The position numbers and the translations under genes are program-made. Below, in pieces: positions 33,370-41,648 of a stretch of 64,000 bases of DNA. This DNA comes from Jejubacter sp036620675. GTDB taxonomy: Bacteria; Pseudomonadota; Gammaproteobacteria; Enterobacterales; Enterobacteriaceae. Where the stretch lies: NCBI GenBank assembly GCA_036620675.1, contig JAZHEE010000015.1. One strand, written 5' to 3'. Every line of letters starts with the position of its first letter. The first letter of the stretch is position 1. Under the pieces are notes generated by a model that did no database searches, had not been told where the DNA came from, and saw only the letters and a program-made list of their open reading frames with translations.

Positions 33370-34025
33370 TGTGGCTTATCTTTCGGCGCGAGCTGCGGGT
33401 GGCGTTTCGCAAAGGGGCGGAAATTATTAACCCGCTGTGGTTTTTCCTGATTGTGATTACGCTGTTTCCGTTAGGTATCGGGCCGGAGCCGCAGATGCTG
33501 GCACGTATCGCCCCCGGGGTTATCTGGGTGGCGGCGCTACTCTCTTCGCTACTGGCGATGGAGCGGCTGTTTCGCGATGACTGGCAGGATGGCGGCCTGG
33601 AGCAGCTAATGCTGATGCCGCTGCCGCTGCCTGCGGTGGTGCTGGCAAAAGTGGGCGCTCACTGGGTGGTGACAGGTCTGCCATTGCTGTTACTGTCTCC
33701 GCTGGTGGCGCTGCTGCTGGGGCTGGATTTTCACAGCTGGCAGGTAATGGCTCTGACGCTGCTGTTGGGCACGCCGACCCTGAGTTTTCTGGGGGCCATC
33801 GGCGTTGGACTCACGGTAGGGCTGCGGCGCGGCGGTGTTTTATTAAGCCTGCTGGTACTGCCGCTGACGATTCCGCTGCTGATTTTCGCCACCGCGGCGC
33901 TGGATGCGGCATCAATGAATTTGCCGGTAAACGGTTATATGGCGATTTTAGGCGCCTTTCTGGCCGGGAGTGCCACCCTTGGGCCTTTTGCCACGGCGGC
34001 AGCGCTCAGGGTTAGCGTTCAATAA
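33366..34025 (+). CDS. ccmB: Heme exporter membrane protein CcmB
   Basis: 219 residues with six hydrophobic segments. It starts MMWLIFRRELRVAFRKGAEI, with the LWFFLIVITLFPLGIGPEP stretch typical of CcmB. Membrane part of the CcmAB transporter. ATG overlaps the ccmA stop by 4 bp. Confidence 0.95.
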   Translation: MMWLIFRRELRVAFRKGAEIINPLWFFLIVITLFPLGIGPEPQMLARIAPGVIWVAALLSSLLAMERLFRDDWQDGGLEQLMLMPLPLPAVVLAKVGAHWVVTGLPLLLLSPLVALLLGLDFHSWQVMALTLLLGTPTLSFLGAIGVGLTVGLRRGGVLLSLLVLPLTIPLLIFATAALDAASMNLPVNGYMAILGAFLAGSATLGPFATAAALRVSVQ

Positions 34026-34060
34026 CAAAAGAATTTCTGAGCTTTGTGAGCGATAAAACA

Positions 34061-34798
34061 ATGTGGAAAGCATTACATCAGCTGGCGATTCCGGAGCGGC
34101 TCTATGGCCTCTGCGGGCGCTTTATCCCGTGGCTGGGGCTACTGAGCGCTCTGCTACTGGTGGTGGGCTGCGTCTGGGGCTTTGCCTTTGCGCCAGCGGA
34201 CTACCAGCAGGGGCAGAGCTATCGCATCATGTATCTGCACGTACCGGCGGCCATGTGGTCGATGGGCATCTACGCCTCAATGGCGATTGCCGCTTTTATT
34301 GGGCTGATTTGGCAGATGAAGATGGCCGATCTGGCGGTGGCCGCCATGGCGCCAGTCGGGGCCGTTTATACCCTGATTGCGCTGATTACCGGTTCCGCCT
34401 GGGGTAAGCCGATGTGGGGAACCTGGTGGATCTGGGATGCCCGTCTGACTTCGGAGCTGGTGCTGCTGTTCCTGTACGTTGGGGTTATCGCCCTGTACAA
34501 CGCCTTTGACGACCGCCGCCTGGCGGGGCGCGCTGCCGGTATTCTGGTGCTGGTAGGCGTCGTCAACCTGCCGATCATTCACTATTCGGTGGTCTGGTGG
34601 AATACCCTGCATCAGGGCTCTACTAATATGCAGCAGACTATCGATCCGGCCATGCGGATGCCGCTGCGCTGGTGCATTTTTGGGTTCCTTGCGCTGTTTG
34701 CGACGCTGACGTTGATGCGTCTGCGTAACCTTATTCTTATTCAGGAGCGACGCCGCCCGTGGGTGGCCGCGCTGGCGCAAAAAGGGAGGAAAGCCTGA
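34061..34798 (+). CDS. ccmC: Heme-handling protein CcmC
   Basis: 245 residues, as in E. coli. Six membrane segments and the tryptophan-rich WWD motif WGTWWIWDARLTSELVLL, with flanking periplasmic histidines (YLHVPAAMWSMG and LPIIHYSVVWWNTLHQGS) that ligate heme. It loads heme onto CcmE. ATG at 34061 (MWKALHQLAIPERL) is chosen over a GTG five codons upstream by family length. 35-bp gap after ccmB. Confidence 0.96.
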   Translation: MWKALHQLAIPERLYGLCGRFIPWLGLLSALLLVVGCVWGFAFAPADYQQGQSYRIMYLHVPAAMWSMGIYASMAIAAFIGLIWQMKMADLAVAAMAPVGAVYTLIALITGSAWGKPMWGTWWIWDARLTSELVLLFLYVGVIALYNAFDDRRLAGRAAGILVLVGVVNLPIIHYSVVWWNTLHQGSTNMQQTIDPAMRMPLRWCIFGFLALFATLTLMRLRNLILIQERRRPWVAALAQKGRKA

Positions 34799-35016
34799 TG
34801 CTACTGGCGTTCAATAGCTGGCAGGATTTCTGGGCGATGGGGGGCTATGCCTTCTACGTCTGGTTGGCGGTAGCGGCGACGATTATCGCCCTGTTCGGCC
34901 TGGTGGTTCATACCCTGTGGCAGCGTCGTGCGCTGCTGGCAGAGGTTCGCCGTCAACAGTCCCGCGAACGGCGTATTCGCGCGGCGCAACAGAATATTAA
35001 GCCTGAGGAAGCCTAA
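34798..35016 (+). CDS. ccmD: CcmD, small membrane subunit
   Basis: 72 residues, one membrane helix (GYAFYVWLAVAATIIALFGL), then a charged cytoplasmic tail. The N-terminal FNSWQDFWAMGGYAFYVW is the family signature. It is needed to release holo-CcmE from CcmABC. ATG overlaps the ccmC stop by one base (TGATG); the longer open frame is not used. Confidence 0.93.
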   Translation: MLLAFNSWQDFWAMGGYAFYVWLAVAATIIALFGLVVHTLWQRRALLAEVRRQQSRERRIRAAQQNIKPEEA

Positions 35017-35493
35017 GTGAATCCACGTCGAAAAAACCGGCTCTGGCTGGCAGCGGCGCTGCTGGCGGGGGTAGCGCTCACTGTTACGCTGGTGCTTTAT
35101 GCGCTGCGTTCCAATATCGATCTCTTCTATACCCCCGGCGAAATCATCTACGGTAAAGGGGAAAGTCATCTGAAACCAGAACCGGGGCAGCGCCTGCGGG
35201 TCGGCGGCATGGTGATGCCCGGCAGCGTGAAGCGTGATAAAGAGAGCCTGAAGGTGAACTTTAAGCTCTATGACGCCCGCGGCACGGTGGATGTTTCGTT
35301 TGAGGGCATTCTGCCGGATCTGTTCCGCGAAGGGCAGGGGGTAGTGGCCCAGGGAGAGTTGGGCGAAAACAATCATATTATTGCCAAAGAGGTTCTGGCC
35401 AAACATGATGAAAACTATACGCCGCCGGAAGTGAAAGAGGCGATGAAAGAGAACCATCATCGCCCCGCGGAAGCTTATAAGGATAATCACTGA
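35017..35493 (+). CDS. ccmE: Periplasmic heme chaperone CcmE
   Basis: 158 residues. N-terminal anchor (NRLWLAAALLAGVALTVTLV), OB-fold periplasmic domain, and the covalent heme-binding His130 in EVLAKHDENYTPPEV. GTG start directly after the ccmD stop; the same residue numbering as E. coli CcmE supports this start. Confidence 0.96.
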   Translation: MNPRRKNRLWLAAALLAGVALTVTLVLYALRSNIDLFYTPGEIIYGKGESHLKPEPGQRLRVGGMVMPGSVKRDKESLKVNFKLYDARGTVDVSFEGILPDLFREGQGVVAQGELGENNHIIAKEVLAKHDENYTPPEVKEAMKENHHRPAEAYKDNH

Positions 35494-37454
35494 TGATGCC
35501 GGAAATAGGTAATTACCTGCTCTGCCTGGCGCTCGGCATTGCGCTGGTGCTGAGCATCTGGCCGCTGTGGGGCGCGTCCCGCCAGGACGCGCGGCTGATG
35601 GCGCTGGCGCGACCGCTGGGCTGCGCGCTGTTTGTGGCCATTCTCGGCTCGTTCCTTACCCTGGTGTACGCCTTTGTGGTCAACGACTTCACCGTGCTGT
35701 ATGTGGTGAATAACTCCAATACCGAACTGCCGGTCTGGTACCGGGTAGCCGCCACCTGGGGGGCGCATGAGGGCTCGCTGCTGCTGTGGGTGCTGCTGAT
35801 GAGCGCCTGGACCTGCGCGGTGGCGCTGTTCAGCCGTCGGATGCCGCTGGATTCCGTGGCGCGGGTGCTGGCGGTGATGGGGATGATTAACGTTGGTTTC
35901 CTGCTGTTTATTCTGCTGACCTCAAACCCCTTTACCCGCACCCTGCCGGATTTTCCCATCGAAGGGCGCGATCTGAATCCGCTGCTGCAGGATATCGGGC
36001 TAATCTTCCATCCGCCGCTGCTGTATATGGGCTATGTCGGTTTCTCGGTGGCCTTCGCTTTCGCCATCGCCTCGCTGATGGCGGGCAAGCTGGATACCGC
36101 CTGGGCGCGCTGGTCGCGCCCCTGGACCCAGGCCGCCTGGGTGTTCCTGACCATCGGTATCGTGCTGGGCTCCGCCTGGGCTTATTACGAGCTGGGCTGG
36201 GGCGGCTGGTGGTTCTGGGACCCGGTGGAAAACGCCTCCTTTATGCCCTGGCTGGTGGGTACCGCGCTGATGCATTCGCTGGCGGTAACCGAAAAGCGCG
36301 GCAGCTTTAAGGCCTGGACCGTGCTGCTGGCGATTACCGCCTTCTCACTCTGCCTGCTCGGCACCTTCCTGGTACGCTCCGGCGTGCTGGTATCGGTGCA
36401 TTCCTTTGCGTCAGATCCGGCGCGCGGCATGTTTATTCTGGCGCTGCTGGTGATTGTGATCGGCAGTTCGCTGCTGCTCTACGCCGTGAAGGGCAACCGG
36501 GTACGGGCCCGCGTCAGCAATGAGCTGTGGTCGCGCGAATCTTTCCTGTTGGGCAACAACGTGCTGCTGGTAGCGGCCATGCTGGTGGTGCTGTTAGGCA
36601 CGTTGCTGCCGCTGGTTCATAAGCAACTGGGGCTGGGCAGCATCTCTATCGGCGAGCCTTTCTTTAACACTATGTTCAGCGTGCTGATGGCGCCGTTCGC
36701 CCTGATGCTGGGCATCGGGCCGCTGGTACGCTGGCGCCGCGACGAGCCTCACAAGCTGCGCGGGCGCTTGCTGATTGCGCTGGTGGTCACCGCGCTGCTT
36801 GCGCTGCTGCTGCCGTGGCTGTTCCAGGACAGGATCGAAGCGATGACGGTAGTCGGGCTGCTGATGGCCATCTGGGTCTTTGTGCTGGCGCTGATGGAAG
36901 TTCATGAGCGAGCCACCGATCGCCACGGCCTGTGGCGCGGGCTGATGAAGCTGTCGCGCAGCCACTGGGGTATGGTACTGGGCCACGTTGGTGTAGCGGT
37001 GACGGTAGTGGGCATCGCCTTTAGTCAGAATTACAGCATTGAGCGCGATGTGCGGATGAAGTCCGGTGATAGCGTGAATATCCACCAGTACCACTTCACC
37101 TTCCGCGACGTGCACGATATTACCGGCCCGAACTACCGGGGCGGGGTAGGGATTATCGACGTCACCCGCAACGGCAAGCCAGAAGCGACGCTGCGCGCCG
37201 AAAAGCGTTTTTATAACAGCAACCGGATGATGATGACCGAAGCGGCTATTGACGGCGGGCTGACCCGGGATCTCTACGCCGCGCTGGGCGAAGAGCTGGA
37301 TGACGGTAGCTGGGCGGTACGTCTGTACTATAAGCCCTTTGTGCGCTGGATCTGGTACGGCGGCGTGTTGATGGCGCTGGGGGGCGTGCTCTGTATGTTC
37401 GATCCGCGTTACCGTTTACGTAAAACGCTGAAAGGGGCGCGCAATGAATCGTAA
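35493..37454 (+). CDS. ccmF: Cytochrome c heme lyase subunit CcmF
   Basis: 653 residues and many membrane segments. It carries the WWD motif ELGWGGWWFWDPVENASFMP, plus conserved NNSNTELPVWYRVAATWGAH and DIGLIFHPPLLYMGYVGFS. With CcmG and CcmH/I it attaches heme to apocytochrome c. ATG overlaps the ccmE stop. Confidence 0.97.
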   Translation: MMPEIGNYLLCLALGIALVLSIWPLWGASRQDARLMALARPLGCALFVAILGSFLTLVYAFVVNDFTVLYVVNNSNTELPVWYRVAATWGAHEGSLLLWVLLMSAWTCAVALFSRRMPLDSVARVLAVMGMINVGFLLFILLTSNPFTRTLPDFPIEGRDLNPLLQDIGLIFHPPLLYMGYVGFSVAFAFAIASLMAGKLDTAWARWSRPWTQAAWVFLTIGIVLGSAWAYYELGWGGWWFWDPVENASFMPWLVGTALMHSLAVTEKRGSFKAWTVLLAITAFSLCLLGTFLVRSGVLVSVHSFASDPARGMFILALLVIVIGSSLLLYAVKGNRVRARVSNELWSRESFLLGNNVLLVAAMLVVLLGTLLPLVHKQLGLGSISIGEPFFNTMFSVLMAPFALMLGIGPLVRWRRDEPHKLRGRLLIALVVTALLALLLPWLFQDRIEAMTVVGLLMAIWVFVLALMEVHERATDRHGLWRGLMKLSRSHWGMVLGHVGVAVTVVGIAFSQNYSIERDVRMKSGDSVNIHQYHFTFRDVHDITGPNYRGGVGIIDVTRNGKPEATLRAEKRFYNSNRMMMTEAAIDGGLTRDLYAALGEELDDGSWAVRLYYKPFVRWIWYGGVLMALGGVLCMFDPRYRLRKTLKGARNES

Positions 37455-38001
37455 AGTGTTGTTTATTCCGCTATTCCTGTTTCTGCTGCTGGCGGCGGCG
37501 CTGCTCTGGCAGCTGGTACGCAATGCCGATGGCGACGATCCGACCCGCCTGGAATCGGCGTTGATCGGCAAACCAGTGCCGGTATTCCGCCTGGAGTCGC
37601 TGGAAAACCCGGGAAAAACCTACGATCAGTCAGTACTGACCGACGGCAAGCCGCTGCTGCTTAACGTCTGGGCAACCTGGTGCCCCACCTGCCGTGCCGA
37701 GCACCAGTTCCTGAACGGCCTGTCGGCCCAGGGGATCCGCGTGGTGGGTATGAACTACAAAGACGATCGCCAGAAGGCGGTGCGCTGGTTGAATGAATTA
37801 GGCAATCCCTATGCCCTGAGCCTGTTTGACGGCGACGGAATGCTGGGGCTGGATCTGGGAGTTTACGGCGCGCCGGAAACCTTCCTGATCGACGGTAAAG
37901 GGATAATCCGTTACCGCCACGCCGGCGATCTTAACGATCGGGTCTGGCAGCAGGAGCTGAAATCGCTGTGGGATAAATACAGCCGGGAGGCGGGGGCATG
38001 A
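37444..38001 (+). CDS. ccmG: Thiol:disulfide reductase CcmG (DsbE)
   Basis: 185 residues. N-terminal membrane anchor, then a thioredoxin fold with the WCPTC active site at Cys80/Cys83 and the GAPETFLID cis-Pro loop. Reduces the CXXCH of apocytochrome or CcmH. Overlaps ccmF by 11 bp. Confidence 0.96.
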   Translation: MNRKVLFIPLFLFLLLAAALLWQLVRNADGDDPTRLESALIGKPVPVFRLESLENPGKTYDQSVLTDGKPLLLNVWATWCPTCRAEHQFLNGLSAQGIRVVGMNYKDDRQKAVRWLNELGNPYALSLFDGDGMLGLDLGVYGAPETFLIDGKGIIRYRHAGDLNDRVWQQELKSLWDKYSREAGA

Positions 38002-38462
38002 GCCGGTGGTTAATCGGGCTGATGGCCCTGGTGGTGACGTTCGGCGCCAGCGCGGCCATCGATACATACCAGTTTAAAAACGAGGCCCAGGAGCAGGAGT
38101 TCCGCCAGTTGACTGAACAGCTGCGCTGCCCTAAATGCCAGAACAACAGTATCGCCGATTCTAACGCCATGATCGCCGCTGATATGCGCCAGAAGGTATA
38201 CGAGCTACAGCAGCAGGGCGAAAGTAAGCAGCAGATCATCGACTATATGGTGGCGCGCTATGGCCACTTCGTCACCTATGAGCCGCCGTTGACGCCGCTG
38301 ACTATTTTACTGTGGTTGATTCCGGCGCTGTGCGTCCTGGTGGGCGCCGCAGCGATTGTGATGCGTAGCCGCCGTCGCGGCAAGCGCGATGAAAGCGCCC
38401 TGAGCGAGCAAGAGCAGCAGCGGCTGAAAGCGCTGCTGGAAAAAGAAAGGAAGGCGCCATGA
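37998..38462 (+). CDS. ccmH: CcmH, thiol-oxidoreductase (short form)
   Basis: 154 residues: signal peptide, the redox motif LRCPKCQNNS (Cys44, Cys47), one C-terminal membrane helix, then a charged tail. In E. coli K-12 the CcmH protein is a fusion with a TPR domain; here that part is a separate gene (ccmI), as in many other proteobacteria. ATG overlaps the ccmG stop by 4 bp. Confidence 0.94.
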   Translation: MSRWLIGLMALVVTFGASAAIDTYQFKNEAQEQEFRQLTEQLRCPKCQNNSIADSNAMIAADMRQKVYELQQQGESKQQIIDYMVARYGHFVTYEPPLTPLTILLWLIPALCVLVGAAAIVMRSRRRGKRDESALSEQEQQRLKALLEKERKAP

Positions 38463-39664
38463 CGCTGCTGATTATTACTATTATTGTTCTGCTGTTGGCC
38501 GTATCGCTGCTGCTGTTTATACCCTGGGGGCGTGCTCAGAGCCCGGATCGCAATGAAATGAACCGCGCTTTTTATCATGCCCGGCTGCAGGAGCTGGAGC
38601 GGGATAATGCACCGGTCTCACCCGAGCAGCGCGAGCGGATGGTCGAAGAGCTTCAGCAGAACCTGCTGCAGGATATTCCTGATGAGCCAGGTGAGGGCGC
38701 TGGTCGCACATCCAGCCGCTGGGTGTTGCTGCCTGCGATTTTGTTGCTGGCGGCGGTGAGTGTTGGCGTATTTTTAAAAACGTCGGGCGTTTCAAAAGTG
38801 CGTGAATGGCAGGCCGTTACCCGACAGACTCCAGCGCTGATGCAGCGGGTGATGGATCCTGATGCCCGGCCGCTGAATATGGAAGAAATGGCGCGTCTGG
38901 GACTGGGGTTGCGTACCCGCTTGCAGGACGACCCCACCAACGTTCAGGCCTGGCAGATGCTGGGACGTATCGGTATGGTGCTGAATAACGCCGGTACCGC
39001 CTCGGAGGCTTTCGAACGCGCCTGGAAACTGGCGCCGGATAACGCCAGCGTAAAGCTGGACTATGCTGAAATATTGACCCGTTCCGCCGATCCTCAGGAT
39101 AATCAGCAGGGCGGCGCTATGCTGCGCGAAATGCTGCGCGCCGATCACACCAATATTCGGGTGCTGAGCCTGCTGGCATTTAACGCTTTTGAGCAGAAAC
39201 AGTATCAGGAAGCCATTGGTGCATGGCAGATTATGCTGCGACTGCTGCCGGCGGGTGATGAACGCCGGGGGGTTATCGAACGAAGCATCGCGCAGGCCAA
39301 AGTGGAAGCTGGCGTAGACAACGTGAAACTGGCTGTTACAATCACGCTCACGCCGAAAGCCAAAAAAACCTTGCCCGAGAACGGGATACTATTTGTTTCG
39401 GTGACCGATGGCGAATCGAATGTGCCGGTGGCGGTAAAAAAACTACCACTGGGCCACTTCCCGCTGTCGCTGACGTTAGACGATACCGATGCCATGATGC
39501 CCAACCGGCCGCTGTCCGGCCTGCATCGCGGTGTTGTAAAGGTGCATATTTCTCAGAATGGCAGACCCGAGCCGCAGTCTGGCGACTGGCTTGGGGAAAG
39601 TGCGACCATCACGCTACCGGGCCAGGAGCCGGTAGCGGTGGAGGTGTCGCGACAGCAGCCTTGA
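38459..39664 (+). CDS. ccmI: CcmI, TPR apocytochrome chaperone
   Basis: 401 residues. Two membrane segments (about 2-24 and 88-108) bracket a cytoplasmic loop; after these come TPR-like repeats (VQAWQMLGRIGMVLNNAGTA, SVKLDYAEILTRSADPQDNQ) and a C-terminal beta-rich domain. Presents apocytochrome c to CcmF/H. ATG overlaps the ccmH stop by 4 bp. Last ccm gene; mlaA follows after 31 bp without an evident terminator. Confidence 0.93.
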   Translation: MTLLIITIIVLLLAVSLLLFIPWGRAQSPDRNEMNRAFYHARLQELERDNAPVSPEQRERMVEELQQNLLQDIPDEPGEGAGRTSSRWVLLPAILLLAAVSVGVFLKTSGVSKVREWQAVTRQTPALMQRVMDPDARPLNMEEMARLGLGLRTRLQDDPTNVQAWQMLGRIGMVLNNAGTASEAFERAWKLAPDNASVKLDYAEILTRSADPQDNQQGGAMLREMLRADHTNIRVLSLLAFNAFEQKQYQEAIGAWQIMLRLLPAGDERRGVIERSIAQAKVEAGVDNVKLAVTITLTPKAKKTLPENGILFVSVTDGESNVPVAVKKLPLGHFPLSLTLDDTDAMMPNRPLSGLHRGVVKVHISQNGRPEPQSGDWLGESATITLPGQEPVAVEVSRQQP

Positions 39665-39695
39665 GCGCGCCAGTCACATGATACAGGGAGATGCT

Positions 39696-40457
39696 ATGAA
39701 ACTTCGCCTGACCGGGCTGGCGATCGCCACTACTCTTTTAGTGGGTTGCGCCAGCTCCTCAGACCCTCAACAGCAGCAGGGGCGTTCCGATCCTTTCGAA
39801 GGATTTAACCGCTCGATGTACAACTTTAACTTTAACGTGCTGGATCCCTATGTCGTGCGGCCAGTCGCTGTGGCATGGCGGGATTACATGCCGCAGCCGG
39901 CGCGTAATGGCCTGAGCAACTTCACCAGCAACCTGGAAGAGCCGGCCATTATGGTCAACTCCTTCCTGCGTGGCGATGTTTACAAAGGGATGGTGCACTT
40001 CACCCGCTTCTTCCTGAACAGTACCCTGGGTCTGGGCGGTCTGATGGACGTGGCCGGCGCAGCGAACCCGAAACTGCAGCGCACCGAACCGCACCGCTTT
40101 GGTAGCACTATGGGCCATTATGGAGTGGGTTATGGCCCCTATATGCAGTTGCCGTTCTACGGAAGCTTTACCCTGCGAGAAGACGTCGGCGATATGGCGG
40201 ATGACCTCTATCCGGTGCTCTCCTGGTTAACCTGGCCGCTTTCCATTGGTAAATGGACTCTGGAAGGGATCGAAAGCCGCGCCCAGCTGTTGGATTCCGA
40301 CGGTCTGCTGCGTCAGTCGTCCGATCCGTACATTATGGTGCGTGAAGCTTACTTCCAGCGCCATGACTTTATTGCCAACGGCGGTGAGCTGAAGCCGGAA
40401 GAGAATCCCAACGCCCAGGCGATTCAGGACGATCTTAAGGATATCGATTCGGAGTAG
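39696..40457 (+). CDS. mlaA: Outer-membrane lipoprotein MlaA (VacJ)
   Basis: 253 residues. Lipoprotein signal peptide with lipobox LLVGC (Cys18), mature protein starting CASSSDPQQQQGRSDPFEGF. The MlaA core is plain: NRSMYNFNFNVLDPYVVRPV and RFFLNSTLGLGGLMDVAG. Removes mislocalised phospholipids from the outer leaflet with OmpC/F and passes them to MlaC. ATG at 39696 is preceded by GGGAG. Close spacing to ccmI allows read-through; its own promoter was not identified. Confidence 0.97.
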   Translation: MKLRLTGLAIATTLLVGCASSSDPQQQQGRSDPFEGFNRSMYNFNFNVLDPYVVRPVAVAWRDYMPQPARNGLSNFTSNLEEPAIMVNSFLRGDVYKGMVHFTRFFLNSTLGLGGLMDVAGAANPKLQRTEPHRFGSTMGHYGVGYGPYMQLPFYGSFTLREDVGDMADDLYPVLSWLTWPLSIGKWTLEGIESRAQLLDSDGLLRQSSDPYIMVREAYFQRHDFIANGGELKPEENPNAQAIQDDLKDIDSE

Positions 40458-40472
40458 TCGATATCGTTGGAT

Positions 40473-40512
40473 GCCAGCCTCTTATTATTTACTTCGATGC
40501 CAGGAGGCTGGC
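40473..40512 (+). terminator. Hairpin after mlaA
   Basis: GCCAGCCTC/GAGGCTGGC separated by a 22-nt AT-rich loop, 16 bp after the stop. No T-tract; a possible factor-assisted end or 3' stabiliser. An open frame beginning inside it (40471) is not credited. Confidence 0.45.
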
Positions 40513-40662
40513 ACTGGTCACACCATCATACCGGGTCTGGGCTACTTTAAGTGCCCAAAATGGCCCAAAATCATCATTCTCTATTTTCCATCGTTTTACT
40601 TAATTTGCGCCATCATCAATAATCGGCGTTGCTTTTTGTTTTGGTCAAAAAGTGAACGTATT

Positions 40663-40724
40663 GTGCTGGTGCTGGTGCTGGTGCTGGTGCTGGTGCTGGT
40701 GCTGGTGCTGGTGCTGGTGCTGGT
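40663..40724 (+). repeat. Hexanucleotide tandem repeat (GTGCTG), about 10 copies
   Basis: 62 bp of perfect 6-bp period in the intergenic region between mlaA and the bacteriocin genes. Such arrays change copy number by slippage. In the one frame that crosses it the repeat would encode Val-Leu pairs, but that frame lacks a plausible start. Confidence 0.95.
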
Positions 40725-40789
40725 AAAATCACATCTATAATTAATAAGGATAATAACTGGCGGTAATATTATTGTTTGTGTCTGCCGGC

Positions 40790-40900
40790 ATGTTTAACCC
40801 ATTATTTTTAATGGTAATGTCTTTTTATTTCTTCTTTTTTTCCTGGCGCTTTATTTGTAATGTTTACACTAATTATACCAGCACTGATATCGCTTATTGA
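40790..40900 (+). other. Short hydrophobic open frame upstream of the bacteriocin genes, significance unclear
   Basis: The region 40741-40992 is AT-rich and mainly regulatory. It contains a 36-codon frame (40790-40900; hydrophobic LFLMVMSFYFFFFSW) and, in another frame, a 48-codon one (40860-41006; FTLIIPALISLIDFYY). Each would have one membrane helix. Neither has a good ribosome site, and the second crosses the predicted promoter. They are noted because small membrane proteins often give immunity beside such peptides. A frameshifted single gene is also possible. Confidence 0.25.
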
Positions 40901-40925
40901 TTTCTATTATTCAGACTTCTATAAA
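40897..40925 (+). promoter_or_regulatory. Candidate promoter of the bacteriocin operon
   Basis: TTGATT at 40897-40902, 17-bp spacer, TATAAA at 40920-40925, 67 bp before the first peptide gene. A small GAGG/CCTC hairpin lies in the leader. Confidence 0.6.
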
Positions 40926-40992
40926 TATAGATGTGAGGGAACACCTCGCGATAGAAGATTTATCCTAAATCAATTTATCAGGAGTAGGGAAA

Positions 40993-41217
40993 ATGAGAGA
41001 TCTTAACTCAAATGAATTAGCCGAAGTTTCTGGCGCAGGTGCTATTAAAGATGCAGGTGCTGCATTAGGTACTGGTATTGGCGCTATCATTGAAGCTGCT
41101 GGTGTTAAAGGTGCTGCTGAAGCTGGCACGGCACTGGGTACGGGAATTGGTGCTGTGATTGAAACGGGCGTTAATCTGCTCTCTTCAATCTTTGGCGGCC
41201 TGTTCGGTAAAAAATAA
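40993..41217 (+). CDS. Double-glycine-leader peptide 1 (candidate class II microcin/bacteriocin)
   Basis: 74 residues. The leader MRDLNSNELAEVSGA matches the MRxLxxxEL...VSG(G/A) pattern of microcins exported by CvaAB-type systems; cleavage after Gly-Ala would leave 59 residues. The mature part has no Cys, is rich in Gly and Ala, and contains an internal duplication (ALGTGIGAIIEAA and ALGTGIGAVIETG) with GxxxG-like spacing, ending in basic FGGLFGKK. This fits a membrane-inserting amphipathic peptide. GGAG stands 8 bp before the ATG. I do not recognise a named homolog. Confidence 0.82.
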   Translation: MRDLNSNELAEVSGAGAIKDAGAALGTGIGAIIEAAGVKGAAEAGTALGTGIGAVIETGVNLLSSIFGGLFGKK

Positions 41218-41272
41218 AATCTGACTTTATTATAGCCATAAGATATTTTCTTATGGCTATTCTGGAGGGAAT

Positions 41273-41524
41273 ATGCGTGAGTTAAATGCTGCGGAAATGA
41301 CCGTTGTTAATGGCGCTGGCGTTGTGCAGGATACTCTGGGGGACGTTGGCGGCTCGATTGGCAGTATGGTCGGTGGCGGAATTGGTTCGCTGCTCGGCAG
41401 CGCTCTGCCGGTAGTCGGAAACTTTATTTTCGGTCGCCTGGGTCAATCGATTGGTAACTTTATTGGTTCAGGTATTGGCAAAGGTGTTGGTGGTCTGGTT
41501 GAAAAAATATTTGGCATTGCATAA
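41273..41524 (+). CDS. Double-glycine-leader peptide 2 (candidate partner bacteriocin)
   Basis: 83 residues. Leader MRELNAAEMTVVNGA, very like that of peptide 1, with expected cleavage after Gly-Ala leaving 68 residues. The mature part is a glycine zipper (GGSIGSMVGGGIGSLLGSAL, then GQSIGNFIGSGIGKGVGGLV), Cys-free, ending EKIFGIA. A GGAGGG ribosome site precedes the ATG. It lies 55 bp after peptide 1. The pair recalls two-peptide class IIb bacteriocins of Gram-positive bacteria, but cooperation is inference. Confidence 0.8.
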   Translation: MRELNAAEMTVVNGAGVVQDTLGDVGGSIGSMVGGGIGSLLGSALPVVGNFIFGRLGQSIGNFIGSGIGKGVGGLVEKIFGIA

Positions 41525-41579
41525 GTAGTTCGCACTGTCGCCAGTTGGGATTAATTTTACGTTAATATTGTTACTTTTT

Positions 41580-41648
41580 CGGGTGTTAAGCTTCGATTCT
41601 GGTCTATATAATATTCATTATCCCTGGAGTCGAAGCCACCCGATTTTT
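41580..41648 (+). terminator. Long hairpin between peptide genes and exporter genes
   Basis: Outer stem CGGGT/ACCCG and inner stem GCTTCGA/TCGAAGC around an AT-rich loop, followed by ATTTTT. It fits a partial terminator that gives high peptide but lower exporter expression. The loop holds a TATAAT (41607-41612) that could also serve a promoter, though no good -35 box at normal spacing was seen. Confidence 0.65.

Noticed and set aside
40471..40740. 89-codon frame crossing the GTGCTG array (Val-Leu repeats) as a membrane protein or immunity gene
   Set aside because: Its only ATG lies inside the hairpin after mlaA with no ribosome site, and the hydrophobic tail is simply the translated repeat.
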